This document shows positions 15,055 to 21,120 of a DNA stretch of 21,120 nt, piece by piece. The notes below the pieces were generated by a model. The model had not been told where the DNA came from. It saw nothing but the letters and a program-made list of their open reading frames with translations, and searched no databases. Source of the stretch: Desulfobacteraceae bacterium (lineage in GTDB: Bacteria > Desulfobacterota > Desulfobacteria > Desulfobacterales > SURF-15); NCBI GenBank assembly GCA_003599475.1, contig QZKK01000057.1, positions 1 through 21,120 of the forward strand, read 5' to 3'. The position numbers were made by a program, and so were the translations under genes. Numbering within the stretch: the first letter of the stretch is position 1; the number at the start of each line of letters is the position of its first letter.

Positions 15055-15241
15055 GTTCTAAATGACAGAGCCCGAGCATTCGTCGTTATCTGCGTCCCTG
15101 TGCCGGGTCCAGGAATCTGCAAACGTTTTTGAGCCTTTCATCCGTGGAATGAGCTGTAAGTTGGAAGCGAAAAGCTCAAAGTCTGAGGCCAAAATTCGCA
15201 CCCCTTTTCTCCTCTTATCCTTGGTTCATCGAGGGACCGCG

Positions 15242-16774
15242 TCACTTGTGGGAATGGAAGTTATCGGAGGGCTTTTTCGAGCGCTCCCGGATCATCTCCA
15301 GGACCTCTTTCTTTTCGGCCCCGGGGTGTTTGGAGAGATAATCGGCGATGATGTTTGCCGCAAAGGCAGCCGAGATGGAAGTGCCCGCATAGCTTCCGGG
15401 GTCCCCCTTGTACCCCACCGGAAAGTCGCCGAAACCGGGGGCGTAGAGGGTTACGAAATCGCCGTAATTTGAGTTTTCCCACACCTTCCCATCCGGAGTA
15501 AGCGCCCCCACTCCGATCACGGTCGGGTAGGCGGCCGGATAAACCGGTTTTCCGGTGGGCCGGTTTCCGGCGGAAGCGACTGCGATCAGCCCCTTCTCGT
15601 CGGCCGCTTTCAGGGTTTCCTCGAGAAAACGGCTTTTCGTTTCGGCCCCCCAGCTCAGGCTGATGACGGCCGCCCCGTTTTCGATCGCATACGCCACGCC
15701 TTCAAGGACGCTGAAGTTTGAGGTGTATCCGTTCTTATCGAAGATCTTTACGGGAAGAATCGGAATTCTGCCGCCGGCATCCTTGTCGACGCCTTTGGGT
15801 TTGATCCTGCCGCAGGCGATGTAAGCCATCTGGGTGCCGTGCCCCAGGGAGTCGGCTGCAGAGTCGCCCGGATCGACCGCATTCAAAGATCCTACGATAA
15901 GATCCTCGAGGCCTGCCTCCGAAGAAATGCCCGAATCGAAGATGGCAATGGCCGGTAGATCCTCCTCGAGTTCCGGTTTTGATGCGTCTTTTGCCGCGTC
16001 GGCCGCATCCAGGACCGGGCTCGGAGAAAGCAGCGGGTAGGCGTAGTTCGGTTCGGCTTCTGAAACCCCCGGCAGGGAGACGATACGCTTTCGAACGGCG
16101 GATAGATCCGAATTTTCGGGCAAGCCGATCCGGTAAACCGCGGATGCGGGGTTTCTCCCCAGCACGGTTCCGCCGATCTTTTCCAGCCAGCGAATCAGCT
16201 CGGAAAGATCGGCATCCGGTTTCAGCCGGATCAGAATCTCATCCTTTACATAAAAGAATCCTTCTGCGGGGTCCTTGAGAATTTCAAATGCATCATTTCC
16301 GGTCAGGTCGATCATCCGGAATTTTTTACCCGGTTCGAACACCTGGATTTCGGCCAACCGGGGGATCGGATCCGAACGTTGCGGTATCGATTCCCAGATC
16401 AGCACATGGTTTACGGATTTGAGAATCAGGGAGATGCCGGAACGAATCTCCCGGTTTTCGATATCGGCCGTGATTTCGGGGTTGAGGTTGGGATCGATTC
16501 GCACCCGAACACCGTATCCGGCAACTTTTCGAAGAAGGCTCTGCAGAGGCACCCGTTCCGCGCGTATCCAGATCCGGTCTCCATCGATCCTTACGGACGG
16601 AGGGGGCGCCGGACCCGGCCATGCAGGAGACGGAGAGAGGAGAAGCACCGGAAAGAGTAGAAGGAGCAAAAATCCGTACCGCTTAAAGCAGCATAGAAAT
16701 CCCCGCCCGCTTGACCAAGGCAGAGGAATTTGTTTCGTATTTCGATATTCGGATTTCGAATTTTCCATAACCAT
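15242..16774 (-). CDS. Subtilisin-like serine protease (S8) with N-terminal STN-like domain
   Basis: This protein of up to 510 residues carries a complete subtilase triad: D280 in IAIFDSGIS, H312 in LGHGTQMAYIA and S466 in YAGTSISAAFAA, with the oxyanion asparagine N404 in VASAGNRP. Residues about 32-54 form a signal peptide or membrane anchor (FLLLLLFPVLLL). Residues about 60-147 resemble an STN domain, the short secretin/TonB N-terminal fold (VPLQSLLRKVAGYGVRVRID, ending IQVFEPG). Residues about 175-247 look like a subtilase propeptide (VKDEILIRLKPDADLSELI through LPGVSEAEPNYAY). The first ~16 codons run through a GGATTTCG-type repeat. The ATG at 16768 has AGGGG at better spacing than the one at 16774. 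The gene is at the end of the secretion-type block and may be its cargo or processing enzyme. Confidence 0.88.
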   Translation of the reverse strand: MVMENSKSEYRNTKQIPLPWSSGRGFLCCFKRYGFLLLLLFPVLLLSPSPAWPGPAPPPSVRIDGDRIWIRAERVPLQSLLRKVAGYGVRVRIDPNLNPEITADIENREIRSGISLILKSVNHVLIWESIPQRSDPIPRLAEIQVFEPGKKFRMIDLTGNDAFEILKDPAEGFFYVKDEILIRLKPDADLSELIRWLEKIGGTVLGRNPASAVYRIGLPENSDLSAVRKRIVSLPGVSEAEPNYAYPLLSPSPVLDAADAAKDASKPELEEDLPAIAIFDSGISSEAGLEDLIVGSLNAVDPGDSAADSLGHGTQMAYIACGRIKPKGVDKDAGGRIPILPVKIFDKNGYTSNFSVLEGVAYAIENGAAVISLSWGAETKSRFLEETLKAADEKGLIAVASAGNRPTGKPVYPAAYPTVIGVGALTPDGKVWENSNYGDFVTLYAPGFGDFPVGYKGDPGSYAGTSISAAFAANIIADYLSKHPGAEKKEVLEMIRERSKKPSDNFHSHK

Positions 16775-16785
16775 GCCCCTTTGGG

Positions 16786-16871
16786 CTTAGTGCTTCGACG
16801 CGCAATTATTGTAACGTATTATCAGGCACTGGGTAGATATAATTGCTTGCTCGGCACTAAGTCCTGAGCAA
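16786..16871. repeat. Nested inverted repeats between the gspB-like and subtilase genes
   Basis: CTTAGTGC (16786-16793) and GCACTAAG (16854-16861) form perfect 8-base inverted ends around a 60-base AT-rich core. The right arm also lies in the loop of a second hairpin, CTTGCTC with GAGCAAG (to 16871). No T-run follows on the minus strand, so it is not a classic terminator. It resembles a decayed small palindromic or MITE-like element and separates the protease gene from the rest of the block. Confidence 0.45.
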
Positions 16872-16917
16872 GTAAATTCGTCACCGGATTTATGGGCCGA
16901 TGGACTTAGCCTCCCCC

Positions 16918-17637
16918 TCATCTGCCTTGGAACACCAGCTTCATCGTCTGCTCCCCCTTACGAATGATGACCTGGTCTTCCCGAATCTCGGTGATGGCCA
17001 CCCCCTCAACCGAATCGCCTTCCCGGAGAATCAGACCGTTTACGACCGCCATCCGCTGACCGGGATCCCTGGACCATGCGATTGCCTGCAGGGCGACTGC
17101 CGGATCGTTGAATACCGGCAGGAGCTGCTCATCGGGACTCACTCGTACAGCCGGATTCAGCGGATCGGTCGGGGGAGCCGATTTCGAAGTCGTCTCCGCT
17201 TCCTGGAGATCCGCACTTTCGGCCGGGGCAGGCTGCGCGGAAGGAGGTTTCGGAACGATCTTCTGTGCCGATTTAACTTCCGGGGCGGCGGCAGCCTTCC
17301 GGACAGGGGCTGCGATTACAGGTGGAATTGCAGGTGAGCCTTCTTCTCGAATCGATTGAACCGGTTGCGGCTTCGGGGGGCCAGGCGGCAAATAGTTTTG
17401 GCCTGTGACCTTGACGGAGTCTGCAACCGGATTCAGGCGATAAATGAGGAGCAGAGGAATTCTGTAGTAGAAGTAACCGGCAAGCGTCAACCCCCCAAGC
17501 ACCGGCAGGATCGCCATGAGAAGGAAGACGCCCTTCCATCGTCTTGCTGTATTTGCGGTCCGGATTCGCATCGACCATGGCCGCAGCGTGCCCGATTCGT
17601 CTTCGAGTTTTTTCAGTGCATTTAAAATCGCGCTCAC
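16918..17637 (-). CDS. gspB: GspB-like (T2SSB) type II secretion assembly protein
   Basis: This 239-residue protein starts with SAILNALKKLEDES, the conserved N-terminal phrase of GspB/ExeB proteins. It has one membrane segment (GVFLLMAILPVLGGLTLAGY) followed by a long proline-rich periplasmic linker. The C-terminal domain contains RMAVVNGLILREGDSVEGV, ITEIREDQVIIRKGE and MKLVFQGR, matching the C-terminal GspB domain. In characterised systems GspB works with the GspA ATPase to insert the secretin through peptidoglycan. I chose the GTG at 17637, with AGGA 5 bases upstream, over a TTG 16 codons further out that reads through a repeat. Confidence 0.85.
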   Translation of the reverse strand: MSAILNALKKLEDESGTLRPWSMRIRTANTARRWKGVFLLMAILPVLGGLTLAGYFYYRIPLLLIYRLNPVADSVKVTGQNYLPPGPPKPQPVQSIREEGSPAIPPVIAAPVRKAAAAPEVKSAQKIVPKPPSAQPAPAESADLQEAETTSKSAPPTDPLNPAVRVSPDEQLLPVFNDPAVALQAIAWSRDPGQRMAVVNGLILREGDSVEGVAITEIREDQVIIRKGEQTMKLVFQGR

Positions 17638-17657
17638 AACCGTCCTTTCATCTAACC

Positions 17658-17758
17658 GTTCAGCCACCAAGACACGAGGGCACAAAGAAGGAATGCGAAG
17701 TATCGATCTTTATTAAAAAATTGAATAACCTCATTGCCTCGGTGCCTTTGAGGCCGAA
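17658..17758. repeat. Dispersed-repeat-like intergenic segment between gspA- and gspB-like genes
   Basis: The segment contains CCACCAAGACACGAGGGCAC followed by AAAGAAGG, and on the other side CCTCATTGCCTCGGTGCCTT. Both resemble the CACGAAGACACGAAGGCAC type of dispersed repeat seen in many environmental bacterial genomes. It fills the gap between the two genes and also supplies the last codons of the ATPase gene (KAPRQ and stop). That suggests insertion of the repeat trimmed or extended that protein's end. Confidence 0.45.
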
Positions 17759-19599
17759 CCGTTACTTCCCTCGGCCAGGATGTGTGGAATCGCAAAAGAT
17801 CCGCTTTCATTGTAAAGTATGATCTTGGTGAGGGGACCCACCAGACCGTCCGCTTTGAGGCCGTGCTTGTTTTGGATCCTTTTGACCGCCCCCCGAGTGT
17901 CTCCGTCGTAAAGGGAGTCTATCCTGATTTCGGAAAACCCCATGTCTTTGAGCATCATCTTGAGGGTGATCACAGACTCCTTCGGGGCGCGGACGGGAAT
18001 TTCTCCTGTACAGGAGAGGAAGTTCTTCCAGGGCACAAAGGCGACTCCTGACCAGAAGGTCTTGACCTCCTCGATGCTCGTTACGATCGGGCCGGCACCT
18101 GCAGCGTTCAACGTGATTCGATCCCCTTGCAGTCTGCATACCGTCATATAGGCTTTCGATCGACCATCCGGGACAAGCAGCTCGATCACTGCCGGAAGGT
18201 CGAGTTTCCGAATCAGGTCCAGATCACCGGATACGTTTTGGCAGGAAAATCCGCTATGCTGCAGAATCATACGAAAAAACCTCTGGTTGTCTTCTACGGC
18301 AGGCAGATGGGGGCTGATGTTCGCATCCTCTTTCCAGAGCTTCAGGACAGCCTTTACCGCATCCGTTCGACTCAAGCCCCCCGATATCCCGGCCAGCCAT
18401 TTACCCAGATCCTCGATTTGCGGTGCCGCCTCTTCCTTCGGCGTAGACTCCGCTTTTTCAGGTTCCGGCGGCGTGGACTCCGCTTTTTCAGGTTCCGGCG
18501 GCGTGGCCTCCGCTTGTTCAAACAGCGCAACGGTCCGGGGATGCGGGTTCCCATCTTCCGGAGCTGCGGGCGGCACGGTTTCCGCCTTGATTTTCAAGCC
18601 GGGAGGTGTCCGTTCCGCATGGGCGGAAAGAAGGGGAGAAACGGTTTTCTCCCGGATGGATGCGGATTGCCGATCAAGGAGGATTGGGATATCGGGTGGA
18701 TGCAGGAGAACAGCAAGCAGGACCAGGCATAGTATGGGAAAAACGAAAATGCCGCGATTTCCGATTAAAAGGCTTCCGGCTCCTCGGGGCCGCTGGATGC
18801 CTGCCAGCTCCCGAATCGCCGACCGGGCGATCTTTCCGGTTATCTGGTTCCGGTTCATTCCATAGGCGGTCAGCAGGGTTCGGTCGCAGGCGATGTTGAT
18901 GAGCCTGGGGATTCCACTGGAGTATCGGAATATCGCCCTCACGGCGCCCGGAGGAAATCGGATGCCGGGTTTGCGGGACGCAATTTGCAGTCGATGCCGG
19001 ATATAGTCGCCGGTTTCGGCCAGTGTCAGGGGGGAAAGTGAACACGAGAGTGTGATGCGCTGACCAAGCTGCCTGAGCTCGGGGGAGTCGAGCATCGCCT
19101 GCAATTCGGGCTGACCTACCAGAATGATTTGGAGCAGTTTCGAACGGGTCGTTTCCAGGTTCGACAAGAGTCTGATCTGTTCCAATACTTCGATCGACAG
19201 GTTCTGGGCTTCATCGATGAGAAGAACGACGTGCCTGCCTTTTGCCTTCTCAGCGATGAGAAAGCCGTTCAGCGCATCGATCAGGTCCTTGATGCTTCCG
19301 GCATCGGCAGGAATCCCGAATTCCTGATTGACGGTTTTGAGAAGCTGAAACGCGTCGAGTTTGGGATTGAAAATGTAGGCCGCAGCGGTATTTTCATTCA
19401 GGTTTTCGAGAAAAGCCCGGCAGAGCGTGGTTTTCCCCGTTCCAACCTCTCCTGTAATCCGCACAAATCCGTCGCCGTTTGAAACCGCATAGGATAGATG
19501 GGCGAATGCCTCTTCATGGAGCCTGCTCAGGAAAAGGTACGCAGGGTTCGGAACCAGTTGAAAGGGTTTATCTTTGAACCCGAAAAAGCGTTGATACAT
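17731..19599 (-). CDS. gspA: GspA/ExeA-like AAA+ ATPase with peptidoglycan-binding domain
   Basis: This 622-residue protein opens with MYQRFFGFKDKPFQLVPNPA, the standard ExeA start. The Walker A motif is GEVGTGKTT (residues 50-58) and the Walker B is VVLLIDEAQ (124-132). The AAA+ lid ends with SGIPRLINIACDRTLLTAYG. A membrane segment follows (about 283-300), then a proline/glutamate linker made of 10-residue repeats. A domain at about 430-525 resembles the degenerate C39-like domain of GspA proteins. The C-terminal PG_binding_1 domain (about 540-597) contains DSLYDGDTRGAVKRIQNKHG. It would use ATP in the cytoplasm and bind peptidoglycan outside. The ATG at 19599 lies one base after the stop of the upstream STN-PDZ gene, with AGGGA 7 bases before it. 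Confidence 0.9.
   Translation of the reverse strand: MYQRFFGFKDKPFQLVPNPAYLFLSRLHEEAFAHLSYAVSNGDGFVRITGEVGTGKTTLCRAFLENLNENTAAAYIFNPKLDAFQLLKTVNQEFGIPADAGSIKDLIDALNGFLIAEKAKGRHVVLLIDEAQNLSIEVLEQIRLLSNLETTRSKLLQIILVGQPELQAMLDSPELRQLGQRITLSCSLSPLTLAETGDYIRHRLQIASRKPGIRFPPGAVRAIFRYSSGIPRLINIACDRTLLTAYGMNRNQITGKIARSAIRELAGIQRPRGAGSLLIGNRGIFVFPILCLVLLAVLLHPPDIPILLDRQSASIREKTVSPLLSAHAERTPPGLKIKAETVPPAAPEDGNPHPRTVALFEQAEATPPEPEKAESTPPEPEKAESTPKEEAAPQIEDLGKWLAGISGGLSRTDAVKAVLKLWKEDANISPHLPAVEDNQRFFRMILQHSGFSCQNVSGDLDLIRKLDLPAVIELLVPDGRSKAYMTVCRLQGDRITLNAAGAGPIVTSIEEVKTFWSGVAFVPWKNFLSCTGEIPVRAPKESVITLKMMLKDMGFSEIRIDSLYDGDTRGAVKRIQNKHGLKADGLVGPLTKIILYNESGSFAIPHILAEGSNGSASKAPRQ
18441..18520. repeat. 30-bp in-frame tandem repeat inside the gspA-like gene
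   Basis: A 30-base unit repeats nearly perfectly twice, with a third partial copy. It encodes the 10-residue unit EKAESTPPEP in the linker between the membrane segment and the periplasmic domains. The copy number can change by replication slippage without shifting the frame, which would alter the length of the arm spanning the periplasm. Confidence 0.8.
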
Positions 19600-19600
19600 T

Positions 19601-20398
19601 TCATCGTCCCTGGGTCTCTGCGTTTTCAACCGGCATGTTGACGGTTTTTATCCGCACACCGATAAACCCGCCCCTGGCGGACAACCGTACCGGTTCGCCC
19701 TCTCGCAGCACCACGATCTCGACTTCTTCTTCGGGCGTTTTCTTCCTCGATTCCATCACGAGATCGGCGGCCCGATTGATTTTGACCCCGCCATATTCGA
19801 GGATGATGTCGCCTTTCCGAAGATCCATCTGTTGGGCCTGAGAAGCGTCAACAATACTTTGAACTTCCGCCGCACCGGCCGGTTCCGTCGGTTTAGGCTC
19901 CGAGGAGGCGGAAAAGGAATCCGTGATGACCGGAGTGCTCGTTTTGGAGGCTTCCGGAAATACGGAGATACGGCTCAATCGCTCCGTATCATACACCAGA
20001 GCATAGTTTTTGACTCTGAGGTGCCGCATCAACCCTTTCATTACCTCCTGCAGGTTTGGAGCCCGGGTCGTGTACGTGATCAATTCGGCCCCCCGATCTT
20101 CGAGGCCTACGGCCTGGATGTTGAATTCCGCCTCGATGCCTTTGAGGATCTGGCTCAGAGGGCTCTCGACGGCCGAAAGAAAAATCATTCCATGTTGGAA
20201 TTGGATTTGAAGGGATGCCTCGGTCCCTTTTCCGGGAGATCCGTCGGCGGCGGGTGTCCAGAAATGCGGGCCGTCCCCGAACATGAGCAGCAACAGCATC
20301 CACTGGAGGATGCGAATTACACTCGGCCGTGACCGCGGCTTCAGGATCGGTATTTGTCCTGGAAATCCTAAAACCTCGTGATCGCGAGATCTTTTCAT
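19601..20398 (-). CDS. Membrane-anchored STN-like/PDZ protein (possible divergent GspC-type component)
   Basis: This 265-residue protein has one N-terminal membrane segment (about 26-41, SVIRILQWMLLLLMF), an STN-like domain (about 63-148) and a PDZ domain (about 178-250). The STN-like part reads SPLSQILKGIEAEFNIQAVG and ends with LSRISVFPE. The PDZ core is LRKGDIILEYGGVKINRAAD. The order membrane segment, beta domain, PDZ is that of GspC, the inner-membrane clamp of type II secretion, but the middle domain looks STN-like rather than the usual GspC homology region. It is one base from the ATPase gene, so the two are translationally coupled. No clear Shine-Dalgarno precedes its ATG. The function is inferred only. 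Confidence 0.65.
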   Translation of the reverse strand: MKRSRDHEVLGFPGQIPILKPRSRPSVIRILQWMLLLLMFGDGPHFWTPAADGSPGKGTEASLQIQFQHGMIFLSAVESPLSQILKGIEAEFNIQAVGLEDRGAELITYTTRAPNLQEVMKGLMRHLRVKNYALVYDTERLSRISVFPEASKTSTPVITDSFSASSEPKPTEPAGAAEVQSIVDASQAQQMDLRKGDIILEYGGVKINRAADLVMESRKKTPEEEVEIVVLREGEPVRLSARGGFIGVRIKTVNMPVENAETQGR

Positions 20399-20462
20399 GT
20401 CAAACCGAAATTTTTCCGTAAAATGATGAAATATCTGTTGCAGGGAAGCTTCCTTTCTCTCG

Positions 20463-21120
20463 TTATTTTAAAAATTTCATTCGATAGGTACGATCTCCGG
20501 ACGGTTCCGGATCGGAGGATTCGCCCTTTTCTGCGGCAGGTTTCCCCTCCTTCTGAGGAGCTTTGCCCCTTGCGGTCTCTTTGTCCGAGTCCTTTCCCCC
20601 TTCCCGTTCAGCTTCTGAAATCTCTTTTTCCGGCATATTTCCTTCTCCCTCCGAAGAATCCGGTTCTCTGTCGCTTGTTGTGTCGGCATCTCGCGCAGAA
20701 CTCTCATCGGCCCGCGGCCGAATCGGCGTTCCGGGAATCTGCGGCAGACCGATGGGGGGAGGGGGGATCGTTGAAGACGGCGGGTTCGGCTCGATAGGCG
20801 GCAGGTTCCGGTCAGGTGCCGGACCGATGCTTTTTTCAAACACCCAGATTGTGATCGATTCCACCCCGTCTTCTTTTACGGACCAGAGCGAAGCGTAATT
20901 GAACCCATTGAGAAGCTCCCGTATGATTCCATCGATCGATTCGTTACGGAAAGACTTCTTGATCCTGCCCTCGGCCGGAGTGCTGGTAACGATCCGGATC
21001 CGGCTCATTCGGGAAAGCTCGGACAGAGCTGCGGAAATAGGGATGTTGTCGAAGTCTGCCGAAAAGGTGGCATTGCGCTGCATGCCGGCGCCGAGAGCGC
21101 TTCCCGCGGGCTGGATCAGA
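20463..21120 (-). CDS. STN-like domain protein with acidic low-complexity tail, 5' end outside window
   Basis: The frame is open to the right edge, so the start is not visible. The first visible residues read LIQPAGSALGAGMQRNATFS. An STN-like domain follows: ADFDNIPISAALSELSRMSR, then SFRNESIDGIIRELLNGFNY, and ITIWVFEKS at the end. The final ~120 residues are proline-rich and then very charged and repetitive (EGEGNMPEKEISEAEREGGK), probably disordered. The 64-base gap to the next gene suggests the same transcript. It may be an outer-membrane or periplasmic partner of the STN-PDZ protein. I do not recognise a named family. Confidence 0.6.
   Translation of the reverse strand, partial: LIQPAGSALGAGMQRNATFSADFDNIPISAALSELSRMSRIRIVTSTPAEGRIKKSFRNESIDGIIRELLNGFNYASLWSVKEDGVESITIWVFEKSIGPAPDRNLPPIEPNPPSSTIPPPPIGLPQIPGTPIRPRADESSARDADTTSDREPDSSEGEGNMPEKEISEAEREGGKDSDKETARGKAPQKEGKPAAEKGESSDPEPSGDRTYRMKFLK

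Noticed and set aside
16846..16871. Possible rho-independent terminator after the gspB-like gene
   Set aside because: The CTTGCTC/GAGCAAG stem is real, but no U-rich run follows it on the transcribed strand, so I list it only as an inverted repeat.

Overview
The window looks like a chromosomal segment of a GC-rich, Gram-negative deltaproteobacterium (Desulfobacterota-like). The evidence is a short ArgA-type N-acetylglutamate synthase, periplasmic-binding-protein carriers of both the TRAP and the tripartite tricarboxylate (TTT) type, a GspA/GspB secretion-type pair, and scattered GGATTTCG-type and REP-like repeats. This placement is an inference from gene content; no rRNA or other marker gene is present.

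Layout. (1) Bases 1-1400, plus strand: the transpeptidase end of a class A penicillin-binding protein, overlapped by ATGA with a short-form N-acetylglutamate synthase. (2) Bases 1418-3650: an accessory patch with two tandem minus-strand toxin-antitoxin pairs (RHH antitoxin/MazF and Phd/VapC). They are flanked by two pieces of broken genes and followed by a repeat-rich gap. (3) Bases 3683-10057: a catabolic cluster made of an M24 aminopeptidase-like hydrolase, a TRAP carrier (dctP, dctQ, dctM) and an amidohydrolase, all on the minus strand. A GntR/HutC regulator is divergent from the M24 gene. (4) Bases 10105-14906: a minus-strand operon tctB-tctA-tctC plus a 572-residue two-part protein. Its N-terminal half resembles the UGSC (selenoprotein-related) family, but both redox positions appear to be lost. 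(5) Bases 15242-21120: a minus-strand block running from a partial STN-like protein to an STN-PDZ membrane protein, a GspA/ExeA-like AAA+ ATPase with a peptidoglycan-binding domain, a GspB-like protein, and a subtilisin-like protease that itself begins with an STN-like domain.

How the genes may work together. Regions 3 and 4 are two neighbouring uptake-and-degradation modules. In the first, a TRAP carrier brings in an organic acid or amide that two cytoplasmic metal-dependent hydrolases (M24 and amidohydrolase) could cleave. In the second, a TTT carrier serves the UGSC-like protein, whose chemistry is unknown. The GntR gene lies between the two and could control either. Region 5 is the most unusual part. 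It combines GspAB-like envelope machinery with three proteins sharing a short STN-like domain that ends in a similar I-x-V-F pattern, and it places a probable secreted or tethered protease at the end. I read it as a possible dedicated export or envelope-remodelling system whose other parts lie beyond the right edge.
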